Part shown: positions 1-8,929 of the stretch, piece after piece
How positions within the stretch are numbered: position 1 is the first letter of the stretch
Layout of the letters: each line of letters starts with the position of its first letter
Source of the DNA: Cellulomonas sp.
GTDB taxonomy: Bacteria; Actinomycetota; Actinomycetes; Actinomycetales; Cellulomonadaceae
Assembly: GCF_015234515.1 (NCBI RefSeq)
Contig: NZ_JADGMY010000028.1
Location: 412,713-476,712 of the forward strand
Reading direction: 5' to 3'
DNA length: 64,000 bases
Notes under the pieces: generated by a model
The model's input: only the letters and a program-made list of their open reading frames with translations
Database searches by the model: none
What the model was told of the DNA's origin: nothing
Made by a program: the position numbers and the translations under genes

Positions 1-12
1 AGCGACGCGGAC

Positions 13-153
13 CCGTCCCGCCGGGGACGCGGACCGCGAGCGGACCCCGTCCCGCAGTGGACGTCAGCGACGTGGACCCCGTCCCGCAGTGGACGTCAGC
101 GACGTGGACCCCGTCCCGCCGGGGACGCGGACCGCGAGCGGACCCCGTCCCGC
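13..153. repeat. Left-edge direct repeats
   Basis: Two kinds of direct repeat are interleaved. A block of about 42 bp (containing GGGGACGCGGACCGCGAGCG) occurs at about 13-55 and again at about 111-153. Between them a 32-bp unit (starting GGACCCCGTCCCGCAGTGGA) occurs twice in tandem at 42-73 and 74-105. No convincing reading frame runs through bases 1-199 on either strand, so this looks like noncoding repeat DNA whose left end lies outside the window. Function unknown. Confidence 0.7.
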
Positions 154-199
154 CGGGCGCGCTCGCGACGCGCGCGGGCCGCTCTCGTAACCTCGGACC

Positions 200-517
200 G
201 TGACCGTCCTCGTCGACCCCCCGCTGTGGCCCCGGCACGGGACCGTGTGGGGGCACCTCGTGAGCGACACCTCGTACGCGGAGCTGCACGACTTCGCGGA
301 GCGCGCCGGCATCCCGCGGCGGGCGTTCGACCAGGACCACTACGACGTGCCGGCCGAGCGGTGGGACGACGTCGTCGCGCTGGGCGCCGAACCCGTGGGC
401 ACGCGTGACCTGGTCCGCCGCCTGCGCGCCTCGGGACTGCGCGTCACCGCCCGCGAACGTCACCCGCCAGCTCCCCCGGCGGGACGGCCAGGACACCCGG
501 CACGTCCCACCGGCTGA
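200..517 (+). CDS. DUF4031 domain-containing protein
   Basis: The 105-residue product starts at GTG 200. It shows the pattern of the small actinobacterial DUF4031 family: MTVLVDPPLWPRHGTVWGHL near the N-terminus, then SDTSYAELHDFA and FDQDHYDVP. The biochemical role of the family is not known. The C-terminal 20 residues are Pro/Arg-rich and may be lineage-specific. It is a single-gene unit, convergent with cbiM and separated from it by a strong hairpin. The family assignment is from recognised motifs; no function is inferred. Confidence 0.8.
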   Translation: MTVLVDPPLWPRHGTVWGHLVSDTSYAELHDFAERAGIPRRAFDQDHYDVPAERWDDVVALGAEPVGTRDLVRRLRASGLRVTARERHPPAPPAGRPGHPARPTG

Positions 518-530
518 GACACGGCCCCCA

Positions 531-586
531 CGAGACCGGGCTCGGTCGTCGATCGCGGCATCGAAGGACGACCCAGCCCGGTCTCG
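531..586. terminator. Bidirectional terminator hairpin
   Basis: Two 20-nt arms at 531-550 and 567-586 are inverted copies with one mismatch (CGAGACCGGGCT... against ...AGCCCGGTCTCG), with a 16-nt loop. It lies between the convergent DUF4031 gene and cbiM. There is no T-run, as usual for GC-rich actinobacteria. Confidence 0.8.
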
Positions 587-622
587 CGCGGACCGCGTCC
601 CGGGATGTGGACGACGGGCGCC

Positions 623-1597
623 TCAGGCCTGGACTGCCGTCCGCGACCGCGCCACCGCCGCGGCCAGGCCCACCGCGAGCGCTGCACAGACCAGCACCCC
701 GACCGCTCCCGCCACGGCGACGAGCACACCCCCCGCGTCGCCGTAGTCGGCCAGCGGCATCCCGGCGAGCGCGTGGTCACGGGCCGCACCGGCGAACCCG
801 GTGCGTTCCGCGGTCGCCTCGAGGCCGTCGGGCGCGGACGAGGCGAACGACGACAGCACCACGGCCGCCAGCCCTCCGAGTCCGGCGAGGACGCCGGCAG
901 GACGCAGCGCCCCCGAGCGGGCGGGCGCGCCGTCGCGCGCGGTGAGCGCGACCGCGTCGGGCCGCACGGCGACGACCACCGCGACCACCGCCCCCGTGAT
1001 CACGGCCTCACCGAGCCCGATCAGGGCGTGCACACCGAGCATGTGCGCCGCCAGCGCACCCGTCGGCACGCCGACCGTCCCGCCCACGGCATACAGCCCG
1101 ACGAACAGCGCCGCCGCTGCGACGACCCCCGCGGCACCACCGAGAGCCGCACCCAGCGGGCCTGCCGCGCGCCCGTCCCCGCCGGCCGTCCGGCGGCGCG
1201 CGGCGCCGACGACGCCCCGCGCGACCACCCAGCCGACGAGCGTGCCGACGACCGCCATGAGCAGCGTGTTCGTCCCCAGTGCCGTGAGGCCGCCGTCCGC
1301 GAAGACCGCCGCCTGCACGACCAGCACCACCGTCACCGACAGCAGCCCCCACACCGGTCCCAGCAGCGCAGCAGCGACCGCGCCCCCCATCAGGTGCCCG
1401 CTCGTGCCGGCACCGACCGGGTAGTTCACCATCTGCAGGCCGAACACGGCGGCCGTCGTCGCGCCGATCATCGCCGGGTGCGGCCCACGCGCCGCACCGC
1501 GTCGGGCGCGCAGCGCGGCCGCCACGACGACGGCGCCGGCGGCCGCCGCGGTCGTCGCGGACACCGGGTCGCTCAGGTACTGGTCGGGAACGTGCAT
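623..1597 (-). CDS. cbiM: Energy-coupling factor Co/Ni permease CbiM with C-terminal PDGLE domain
   Basis: The 324-residue membrane protein carries MHVPDQYLSDPVSATTAA at its start, the CbiM/NikM signature with the N-terminal metal-binding Met-His, followed by several hydrophobic segments. A C-terminal SSAPDGLEATAERTGF segment is the PDGLE (CbiN/NikN-like) domain, so the M and N components are fused. The ATG at 1597 is preceded by GAAGGAG. It is the last gene of the urea carboxylase operon, 88 bp after allophanate hydrolase. No CbiQ/CbiO (T and A) partners are in the window. Nickel is the likely substrate because urease is encoded nearby, but metal specificity cannot be read from sequence. Confidence 0.85.
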   Translation of the reverse strand: MHVPDQYLSDPVSATTAAAAGAVVVAAALRARRGAARGPHPAMIGATTAAVFGLQMVNYPVGAGTSGHLMGGAVAAALLGPVWGLLSVTVVLVVQAAVFADGGLTALGTNTLLMAVVGTLVGWVVARGVVGAARRRTAGGDGRAAGPLGAALGGAAGVVAAAALFVGLYAVGGTVGVPTGALAAHMLGVHALIGLGEAVITGAVVAVVVAVRPDAVALTARDGAPARSGALRPAGVLAGLGGLAAVVLSSFASSAPDGLEATAERTGFAGAARDHALAGMPLADYGDAGGVLVAVAGAVGVLVCAALAVGLAAAVARSRTAVQA

Positions 1598-1685
1598 CGT
1601 CGTGCTCCTTCGGGTGCTCGGGGGCGCGATCGCCCTGTCCGGGATCGGTGGTACGGGTGTCGGGCCGACGTGCCGTGCCGGCTCA

Positions 1686-3485
1686 TCAGGTCCTCTGCGT
1701 CGCGAGGACCGCCGGCCGGCCGGGGCCGGCGCGGGCCCCCGTCGCGGCGGGAGCGCGGGGCACGCAGGTCCAGCAGACGACCCACGAGCCGTCGGTGAGC
1801 TCGACCGGCCCGAGGGCCGCGGGCGCGGGCAGCGACACCAGGAGCCTGCCGAGCGCCCCGGCCGAGAGCCGCCAGACGTCGCCGGCGAACGACGCGCCCG
1901 CACCCCGTGCGACCCGCGCGAGGGCCGGCCCGTGGGGGTACGCCGGGCGGGGCTCGTCCCCGTCCGGCGCGCGGAGCTCGTACGCGTCCGACGTCCGCGC
2001 CCCGCGCTCGCACCGCCCGCCGAGGCCGGCGAGGGTGCGCCGCACAGCGCCGTCGGCCGGCCCGACGACCAGCAGCTCGACGGACCCCGGCACCACCAGG
2101 GGCGCGACGGGCCTCGGCAGCACCTGGGCGCCGTCGCCCGCCACCGGCGCGAGCAGCCGCGCCGCGAGGTCGAGGGCAGGCTGGTCGTCGAAGGCACGCG
2201 CGAGGACGCTGACGCCGAACGGCTCGCCGTCGACCGTCCCGACGGGCAGCGCGACGGCGGCCAGGTCCAGCAGGTTGACGAAGTTCGTGTAGGTCCCGAG
2301 CCGGCGGTTGACCCCCACGGGGTCGGCCGCGACGTCGGCGAGCGTCGGGTGGTCGGTGGTCGTGGGCAGCAGCAGCAGGTCGCACCCGTCGAGCACGTCG
2401 AGCGCGTGGGCGCGCGCCGTGGCCAACGCGGCCCGGTCCCGCACGTACTCCGCCGCGGAGACGCTCGCCCCGGCGAGCACGATGGCCGCGACGGTGGGGT
2501 CGGCGTCCGGCGGCGAGCCCGCCAGGAAGTCCCCGACGGCGGCGTACCGCTCGGCGAGGATCGCACCGTCGTAGAGCAGGTGCGCGGCGGCGAGCATGCC
2601 GGACACGTCGACCTCCACCGTGCGCGCACCCACGGCCCGCGCGTGCGCGACGGCGGCACGGAAGGCGACGCGCCACGACGGCGTCAGCGCCTCGAGGTCC
2701 GCCGCCCGGGGCACGGCGACGACCGGGTGCTCGGGCAGCGCGAGCCGGACGTCCGCCGGCCAGCCACGACCGCCCGACCGGTCGCCCGAGGCCTCGACCA
2801 TGATCCGGGTCGCGTGCGCACCGGTGGCCAGGTCGCGCGTCAGCGTCGTGACGACGTCGTACGACGCGCACGCGGGCACGACGCCGTCGGTCGGGACGAG
2901 GCCCACGGTCGTCTTGATGCCCACCAGACCGTGGAACGCGGCCGGGACGCGGCCCGAGCCGGCCGTGTCGGTGCCGATGCCGATGTCCGCGACGCCCAGC
3001 GCGACGGCGACCGCCGACCCGGACGACGACCCCCCGGACACGCGGTCCGGCAGCGTCGCGTGCCGGACCGCGCCGTACGGGCTGCGCGTGCCGACCAGGC
3101 CCGTGGCGAACTGGTCGAGGTTGGTCTTGCCCAGCAGGACCGCGCCCGCGTCGAGCAGCGCCTGCACGGCCGGTGCGGTGCGCGGGGCCGGGCCGGGGCG
3201 GCCGCGGGGGTCCGTGGCGTACGAGGGGCAGCCGGCGGTCGTCGGCAGCCCGGCGACGTCGACGTTGTCCTTGACGGCCAGCGTCGTGCCCGCCAGCGGC
3301 AGGTGCTCGCCCGCGGCGACCCGCTGGTCGACACGCCGGGCGGCGGCGAGCGCGTCGGCCTCGGGGAGCAGCAGGGTCCACACCTCGGGCCGGTCGACCT
3401 CCCGCAACCGCGCGTGGGCCGCGCGCACCCGGGCCTGCGCGGTCGCGCTGCGCGTACCGGCCGCGCCGGGACGCCGGGCCGTCAC
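1686..3485 (-). CDS. atzF: Allophanate hydrolase (amidase-signature family)
   Basis: This cytoplasmic enzyme hydrolyses allophanate, the product of urea carboxylase, to ammonia and CO2. The 599-residue protein has an N-terminal amidase-signature domain with the catalytic lysine in LAVKDN (about residue 72), the Ser-rich motif GGSSSGSAVAVA, and TDTAGSGRVPAAFHG. A C-terminal domain of about 150 residues contains LVVPGSVELLVVGP and AGALGRLL and fits the allophanate hydrolase C-domain. The GTG start overlaps the stop of urea carboxylase (GTGA), indicating translational coupling. Length matches stand-alone AtzF-type enzymes rather than the fused fungal urea amidolyase. Confidence 0.92.
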   Translation of the reverse strand: MTARRPGAAGTRSATAQARVRAAHARLREVDRPEVWTLLLPEADALAAARRVDQRVAAGEHLPLAGTTLAVKDNVDVAGLPTTAGCPSYATDPRGRPGPAPRTAPAVQALLDAGAVLLGKTNLDQFATGLVGTRSPYGAVRHATLPDRVSGGSSSGSAVAVALGVADIGIGTDTAGSGRVPAAFHGLVGIKTTVGLVPTDGVVPACASYDVVTTLTRDLATGAHATRIMVEASGDRSGGRGWPADVRLALPEHPVVAVPRAADLEALTPSWRVAFRAAVAHARAVGARTVEVDVSGMLAAAHLLYDGAILAERYAAVGDFLAGSPPDADPTVAAIVLAGASVSAAEYVRDRAALATARAHALDVLDGCDLLLLPTTTDHPTLADVAADPVGVNRRLGTYTNFVNLLDLAAVALPVGTVDGEPFGVSVLARAFDDQPALDLAARLLAPVAGDGAQVLPRPVAPLVVPGSVELLVVGPADGAVRRTLAGLGGRCERGARTSDAYELRAPDGDEPRPAYPHGPALARVARGAGASFAGDVWRLSAGALGRLLVSLPAPAALGPVELTDGSWVVCWTCVPRAPAATGARAGPGRPAVLATQRT

Positions 3486-6400
3486 GTGGCGACCTCCAGC
3501 ACCGCGAGGGGCGTGCCGGGTGCCACGTGGTGCCCCGGCTCGACGAGCACGCGCACCACGCGACCGTCGGCCGGCGCGGCGACGGGCAGCTCGAGCTTCA
3601 TGGCCTCCAGGGCGACCAGCACGTCGCCCGCGCGCACGTCGGCGCCGACGGTGGCCGCCACCCGCCACACGGCCCCGACCATGGGCGACACCACGAGCAC
3701 GTGCCCGGCGGGGAGGTCGACGACGGGCGCGTCGCCGTCCGGAGCACCGGCGGCGCCGTGGCCCCGCCACGACGGACCGCACCGCGCAGCACCGGCACGC
3801 GCCCCCTCGTCCTCGGCACGGACGTCGAGCTCGCCCGCCGCGGCCCAGGCGGCGCGCTCCGCCGCGAAGGCCACCGCCTGCCGCGCACGCGTCGCCGCGA
3901 TCTCCTCGGCGTGCGTGGTCAGCAACGCGTGGTGCTCCCGCGCGGAGAACTCCCCCTCCTCGACGTGCACGTCGAGGCGCCCGGCGGCGAACGCGGCGCG
4001 CTGCTCCGCGAGCTCGGCGGCGCTCACGCGGTGCCACACGATGCGGTCGAAGAACCGCAGCAGCCACGGCGCGCCCGACGTCCCACGACGCCGGTGCCCC
4101 GACCAGACCGGCAGGGTCCGGCCGACCAGCTGGTAGCCACCCGGGGAGTCCATGCCGTAGACGCACAGGTACTGCCCGCCCAGCCCGACCGTCCCCGCCG
4201 CGGTCCACGTGCGCGCCGGGTTGTACTTGGTCGTCAGCAGCCGGTGCCGGGGGTCGAGGGGCACGGCCAGGGGGGCACCCAGGTACACGTCGCCGAGGCC
4301 GAGCACCAGGTACTCCGCCGCCAGCAGGGTGTCCAGGACGTCGTGCGCGCTCGCCAGGCCGTTCATGCGGCGTACGAGCTCGACGTTCGACGGCAGCCAG
4401 GGCGCGCGCTCCCGCACGCCCGCGGTGTACCGCTCGACCGCCTCGTCCACCGCCGGGTCCTCGAACGACAGCGGCAGGTGCACGCGGCGGGACGGCACGA
4501 CGAGCACGTCGGTCGGGGGCAGGTGGGCCTCCAGCGCGGCGAGCACGTCCACGAGCGCGCGCACGGGCAGCGACGCCGGGTCGACGTGCACGTGCAGGGT
4601 GCGCACCCCGGGCGTGACGTCGACGACGCCGGGCAGCGCGCGGGCGCGCAGCGCCTCGGCGAGCGCGTGCACCCGCAGCCGCAGCCCGAGGTCCAGCACC
4701 GGAGGGCCGTACTCGACCAGCACGTTGTCGTCACCGCCACGCCGGTAGACCACCTCAGGACGCCCGCGTGGGCCGTCGGCCGTCACCTGCGCGAGCACGC
4801 CGTCGTCGCCGTCGGGACCGGTGCGCAGGTCCGGGGGCAGCGTCGCCGCGGCGCGTCGGACGGTCGAGGTGCGCAGCACCTCGGCGGCGGCCGCGTCGAC
4901 CGGAACCAGGCGCACGGTGTCCCCGGGGCGGATCTGCCCGAGGCGCCAGCGGTGGCCCGTCACCACCGTGACAGGGCACGCGAACCCGCCCAGCGAGGGC
5001 CCGTCCGGGCCCAGCAGGATCGGGGTGTCGCCCGACAGGTTGAGCGCGCCGACGCTGTACGGGTTGTCGTGGACGTTCGACGGGTGCAGGCCGGCCTCGC
5101 CGCCGTCGGGCCGTGCCCAGCGCAGCCGCGGGCCGGTCAGGCGGACACCGCTGCGGTCGGTGTGGGCCTGCACCTGCCACGTGGCGCCGTACAGCGTCGC
5201 CATGCCCTCGCGCGTCAGGTGGGCCGGGGCGGGCTGCGGCCCCTCCTGCACCGCGAGCTCCCACGCGTGCGTGAGCCGCGGACGCGCCTCGAGGGGCACC
5301 GGCGCGACCGGGCGGGCGTCGTCCGGCACCGGCGCGGGGACCAGCACGTCCCCCGTCGCGAGCGCACTCCCGGTGTACCCGCCGAACCCGCCGGGCACGA
5401 ACGTCGCCGCCGACCCGAGATACCGCGGGACGTCCAGACCCCCGCGGACCAGCACGTACGTCCGCAGGCCGGGCCCGTGGGGTGCGCCGATGTCGAGCAC
5501 GCCGCCCGCGGGCACGTCGACGGGCTGCCACGACGGGACGGGCACGCCGTCGACGCTCACCGGCACGTCCGCGCCCGTCACGCACACCACCGCCGGGTGG
5601 CTGAACCGCAGCCGGGGGCCCGCCAGCGTGCACTCCAGGCCCGGTGCGCCCTCGGGGTTGCCGAGCGCGACGTTGCCGAGCCGGAACGACAGGTCGTCCA
5701 CCGGCCCCGACGGGCACACGCCCACGTCCCAGTACCCGACGCGTCCGGGCCAGTCCTGCACGGTCGTCAGGACGCCGGGCCGCAGCACCTCGACCCACGG
5801 CTCGTCGTCCGTGACCCCGGCGAGGGTCGCGGTCGTGTGGCGTGCCGCCCGGACGTCCGGGTCCGCCACGGCGGCGCGCAGCAGCGGCAGGTTGGTGGCG
5901 ACGCCGTGCACGGCCGTGCCCGCGAGCGCGACCCCGGCCGCGGCGAACGCCGACGCGCGGTCGGAGGCGTGCACGACGACCTTGGCGAGCAGCGGGTCGT
6001 AGTGCGTCGTGATCTCCTGACCGGGCTCGGCCCAGGTGTCGACGCGGACGTCCGCGGGCAGGTCGACGGCGGTGAGCAGGCCGGTGCCGGGGCGGTAGCC
6101 GCGGCGCGGGTCCTCCGCGTAGACGCGCGCCTCGACCGCGTGGCCGTGGACCGGCGGGCCGGTGTCGGGCAGGGCGGCGAGCTCGGCGTGCAGGTCGCCG
6201 TCCCCGCGCGCGAGGCGCAGCATCCAGCCGACGAGGTCGACGCCCGTGACCTCCTCGGTGACGGTGTGCTCGACCTGCAGCCGCGCGTTGACCTCGAGGA
6301 ACGCGTGGTCCCCGCGCTCGACGTCGACGACGTACTCCACCGTGCCGGCCGACCGGTACCCGACCGACGCGGTCAACGCACGCGCGGACGCGGCCAGCTG

Positions 6401-7138
6401 CGCGCGCAGGTCGCCGGGCAGGCCCGGGGCGGGCGCCTCCTCGACGACCTTCTGGTGGCGGCGCTGCAGCGAGCAGTCGCGGTCCCCCAGGCTGACGACC
6501 CGCCCCGTGCCGTCGCCGAACACCTGGACCTCCACGTGCCGGGCCCGGCGCACGAGCCGCTCGAGGAAGATCCCGTCGTGGGACGCCGGGAGCCGCGCGA
6601 GCCGCTCGTACGCCGCGCGCACGTCCGCGGGTGTCGCGCACGCGCGCATGCCGAGGCCACCGCCCCCGCCGGCGGCCTTGACCATCACGGGGTAGCCGAG
6701 GTGCTCGGCGGCGGCCAGCGCGTCGTCGACGTCGGCCAGCAGACCGCTCCCCGGCAGCAGCGGGACGCCTGCCGCCTGCGCGGCCCGGCGCGCGCGGTGC
6801 TTGTCGCCGAACAACGCGAGCTGGTCGGGCGTCGGGCCGACGAACGTCAGCCCTGCCGCCTCGACCGCGCTCGCGAAGCCGGGGTCCTCCGACAGGAACC
6901 CGTACCCCGGGTGGACCGCGCCCGCCCCGGTGCGCAGCGCGGCCTCCACGACCGCGTCGACGTGCAGGTACGCGTCGGGCGGGCCGATCCGCACGGCCAC
7001 GTCCGCCAGCCGCACGTGCGGCGCGGCGGCGTCGACGTCGGAGTGCACCGCCACCGTGCGCAGGCCCAGCGCGGCCGCCGCGCGCAGGATGCGCACGGCG
7101 ATCTCGCCCCGGTTGGCCACGAGCAGGGTGTCGAACAC
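3482..7138 (-). CDS. uca: Urea carboxylase (biotin-dependent)
   Basis: This enzyme catalyses ATP- and bicarbonate-dependent carboxylation of urea to allophanate. Domains in order over 1218 residues are biotin carboxylase (LLVANRGEIAVRILRAA at the start, GGGGGLGMR glycine loop, FLEVNARLQVEHTVTE), then a KipA/KipI-like carboxyltransferase (LRPGVLTTVQDWPGR, GYTGSALATGD, PGGYQLVGRTLPVW), then a biotinyl domain with VALEAMKLELPV, the biotinyl lysine at about residue 1181. I chose GTG 7138 because AAGGA precedes it and the protein then begins VFDTLLVANRGE as in relatives. The upstream open frame to 8824 is only the shadow of the transporter. Some homologues prefer guanidine, but the carboxyguanidine deiminase genes expected for that pathway are absent here. 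Confidence 0.93.
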   Translation of the reverse strand: MFDTLLVANRGEIAVRILRAAAALGLRTVAVHSDVDAAAPHVRLADVAVRIGPPDAYLHVDAVVEAALRTGAGAVHPGYGFLSEDPGFASAVEAAGLTFVGPTPDQLALFGDKHRARRAAQAAGVPLLPGSGLLADVDDALAAAEHLGYPVMVKAAGGGGGLGMRACATPADVRAAYERLARLPASHDGIFLERLVRRARHVEVQVFGDGTGRVVSLGDRDCSLQRRHQKVVEEAPAPGLPGDLRAQLAASARALTASVGYRSAGTVEYVVDVERGDHAFLEVNARLQVEHTVTEEVTGVDLVGWMLRLARGDGDLHAELAALPDTGPPVHGHAVEARVYAEDPRRGYRPGTGLLTAVDLPADVRVDTWAEPGQEITTHYDPLLAKVVVHASDRASAFAAAGVALAGTAVHGVATNLPLLRAAVADPDVRAARHTTATLAGVTDDEPWVEVLRPGVLTTVQDWPGRVGYWDVGVCPSGPVDDLSFRLGNVALGNPEGAPGLECTLAGPRLRFSHPAVVCVTGADVPVSVDGVPVPSWQPVDVPAGGVLDIGAPHGPGLRTYVLVRGGLDVPRYLGSAATFVPGGFGGYTGSALATGDVLVPAPVPDDARPVAPVPLEARPRLTHAWELAVQEGPQPAPAHLTREGMATLYGATWQVQAHTDRSGVRLTGPRLRWARPDGGEAGLHPSNVHDNPYSVGALNLSGDTPILLGPDGPSLGGFACPVTVVTGHRWRLGQIRPGDTVRLVPVDAAAAEVLRTSTVRRAAATLPPDLRTGPDGDDGVLAQVTADGPRGRPEVVYRRGGDDNVLVEYGPPVLDLGLRLRVHALAEALRARALPGVVDVTPGVRTLHVHVDPASLPVRALVDVLAALEAHLPPTDVLVVPSRRVHLPLSFEDPAVDEAVERYTAGVRERAPWLPSNVELVRRMNGLASAHDVLDTLLAAEYLVLGLGDVYLGAPLAVPLDPRHRLLTTKYNPARTWTAAGTVGLGGQYLCVYGMDSPGGYQLVGRTLPVWSGHRRRGTSGAPWLLRFFDRIVWHRVSAAELAEQRAAFAAGRLDVHVEEGEFSAREHHALLTTHAEEIAATRARQAVAFAAERAAWAAAGELDVRAEDEGARAGAARCGPSWRGHGAAGAPDGDAPVVDLPAGHVLVVSPMVGAVWRVAATVGADVRAGDVLVALEAMKLELPVAAPADGRVVRVLVEPGHHVAPGTPLAVLEVAT

Positions 7139-7162
7139 GGCGTCCTTCAGGTCGGGAGCGGC

Positions 7163-7172
7163 GTGTATACGC
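7163..7172. promoter_or_regulatory. GTATAC-core candidate operator upstream of urea carboxylase
   Basis: GTGTATACGC lies 25 bp upstream of the urea carboxylase start. It differs at one base from CTGTATACGC in front of ureA. The palindromic core is the kind of short site bound by FadR-type GntR repressors, and one such gene lies 2 kb away. The link to that regulator is inference. Confidence 0.5.
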
Positions 7173-7306
7173 GCCGGTATCCCGGACGGTAGGGATGCGG
7201 TGTTGCCCCGGACGTCCGACGATGTGAACGCTGGGTTACGCGCCTCGCGTTGACCGGTTCGCCGGGATACTGCACGCTCGGACGACCACGACGGCAGGAG
7301 GCCGGC

Positions 7307-8929
7307 ATGAGCGCAGCGGCGGCGGGCGCCACAGGGCAGGTGGACGAGGGGCGCAAGCGCGGCGCGTTCAGCTCGCGGCGCGTCTTCATCCTCGCGGCGA
7401 TCGGCTCGGCGGTCGGGCTGGGCAACATCTGGCGGTTCCCGTACGTGACCTACGAGAACGGGGGCGGCGCGTTCATCGTGCCGTACCTGGTCGCGCTGCT
7501 GACGGCGGGCCTGCCGTTCCTGCTGCTCGACTACGCGATCGGTCACCGGAACCGCGGCTCCGCCCCGCTGTCCTTCGCCCGCCTGCGCCGCGGCACCGAG
7601 GGGCTCGGCTGGTGGCAGGTGGCCATCTGCTTCGTCATCGCCGTCTACTACGCGGCCGTGGTCGCGTGGGCGCTGCGCTACACCTTCTTCTCGCTCGACA
7701 AGGCCTGGGGCTCCGACCCCGAGGGCTTCTTCTTCGGCGAGTTCCTCCAGGCCGGCGACGTCCGCGTCACCACCGACGTCGTGCCCGGGGTGCTCGTGCC
7801 CCTCGCGATCGTCTGGCTGGGCGTGCTGGTGATCATGGCGCTGGGCGTCCAGCGCGGGATCGGTGCGAGCTCCGTGGTCTTCATCCCGGTGCTGATCCTG
7901 GCGTTCGCGGCCCTCGTCGTGCAGGCGCTGCTGCTGCCCGGCGCGGCGGCCGGGCTCGACGCCCTCTTCACACCGGACTGGTCGGCGCTCACCTCGGCAT
8001 CGGTGTGGGCGGCCGCGTTCGGCCAGATCTTCTTCTCGCTGTCCATCGGCTTCGGCATCATGATCACGTACGCCTCGTACGTGGGCCGCCGCGAGGACAT
8101 GGTCGGCTCGGGCTTCGTCGTCGGCTTCGCGAACTCCAGCTTCGAGCTGCTCGCCGGCATCGGCGTGTTCGCCGCCCTCGGGTTCATGGCGCAGGCCAAC
8201 GGGGTCGCGGTCGGCGACGTCGCCAGCAGCGGGATCGGTCTGGCGTTCATCGCGTTCCCGACGATCATCAGCGAGGCACCGGCCGGCGCGCTCATCGGCG
8301 TCCTGTTCTTCGGGTCCCTCGTCCTGGCCGGCATCACGTCGCTCGTCAGCGTCATCGAGGTGGTCATCTCCGCCGTCCGCGACAAGTTCGACACCCGTCG
8401 CCTCACCGCGACCCTCGCGGTCGTCGTGCCGTGCGCGCTGCTGAGCCTGGCCCTGTTCAGCACGACGAGCGGCATCTACGTCCTCGACGTCGTCGACCAC
8501 TTCGTCAACCAGTACGGCATCCTCGTCGTGGCGCTGGTCAGCATGCTGGTCGTCGCCTGGGCGCTGCGCGCCCTGCCCGCCCTCGGCGCGCACCTCAACG
8601 TCCACGGCCGCCCGCGGCTCGGTCGGACCTGGCGCTTCCTGACGAGCGTCGTGGCCCCGGTGGGGCTGGTCGTCGTGCTCGTCTTCGCGCTCCGCGACGA
8701 CCTCGGCGCACCCTACGAGGACTACCCCGCCTGGCTGCTGATCGTCTTCGGCTGGCTCATGGTCGTGCTGCTGCCGGTCGTCGGGTTCCTGCTGGCCCGC
8801 GTCCCGTGGCGCGCCGGGACCCACCTGGACGGGCCGCCACCCGGCTCCGACCCCACGGCACCGCTGGACGCCACCGGCATCGGGGCGTCCGGGGCTCGCC
8901 CGGCCCGTGACGACGAGGGAGACCGCTGA
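7307..8929 (+). CDS. Sodium-dependent transporter, NSS/SNF family
   Basis: The 540-residue membrane protein carries the NSS signature near residues 20-55 (AAIGSAVGLGNIWRFPYVTY, then ENGGGAFIVPYL), which forms the sodium and substrate site in LeuT-type carriers. About twelve hydrophobic segments follow. ATG 7307 has an excellent AGGAGG. The stop overlaps the start of the small-subunit gene (TGATG), as in MetP-MetS type amino-acid importers. Family members take up small neutral amino acids. The substrate here is unknown, but its position opposite urea carboxylase leaves open a nitrogen compound. Confidence 0.9.
   Translation: MSAAAAGATGQVDEGRKRGAFSSRRVFILAAIGSAVGLGNIWRFPYVTYENGGGAFIVPYLVALLTAGLPFLLLDYAIGHRNRGSAPLSFARLRRGTEGLGWWQVAICFVIAVYYAAVVAWALRYTFFSLDKAWGSDPEGFFFGEFLQAGDVRVTTDVVPGVLVPLAIVWLGVLVIMALGVQRGIGASSVVFIPVLILAFAALVVQALLLPGAAAGLDALFTPDWSALTSASVWAAAFGQIFFSLSIGFGIMITYASYVGRREDMVGSGFVVGFANSSFELLAGIGVFAALGFMAQANGVAVGDVASSGIGLAFIAFPTIISEAPAGALIGVLFFGSLVLAGITSLVSVIEVVISAVRDKFDTRRLTATLAVVVPCALLSLALFSTTSGIYVLDVVDHFVNQYGILVVALVSMLVVAWALRALPALGAHLNVHGRPRLGRTWRFLTSVVAPVGLVVVLVFALRDDLGAPYEDYPAWLLIVFGWLMVVLLPVVGFLLARVPWRAGTHLDGPPPGSDPTAPLDATGIGASGARPARDDEGDR

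Noticed and set aside
605-7192. Long plus-strand ORFs opposite cbiM, atzF and uca (for example 1602-4136, 2596-4617, 3527-7192)
   Set aside because: Arg/Pro/Gly-rich composition without family motifs; they mirror real minus-strand genes in GC-rich DNA.
7139-7306. ykkC-type guanidine riboswitch or nickel riboswitch upstream of uca or cbiM
   Set aside because: No conserved riboswitch core is visible and the leader of uca is too short.
7139-8824. Upstream extension of the urea carboxylase ORF to 8824
   Set aside because: It is antisense to the NSS transporter and lacks domain character; the family start is at GTG 7138.
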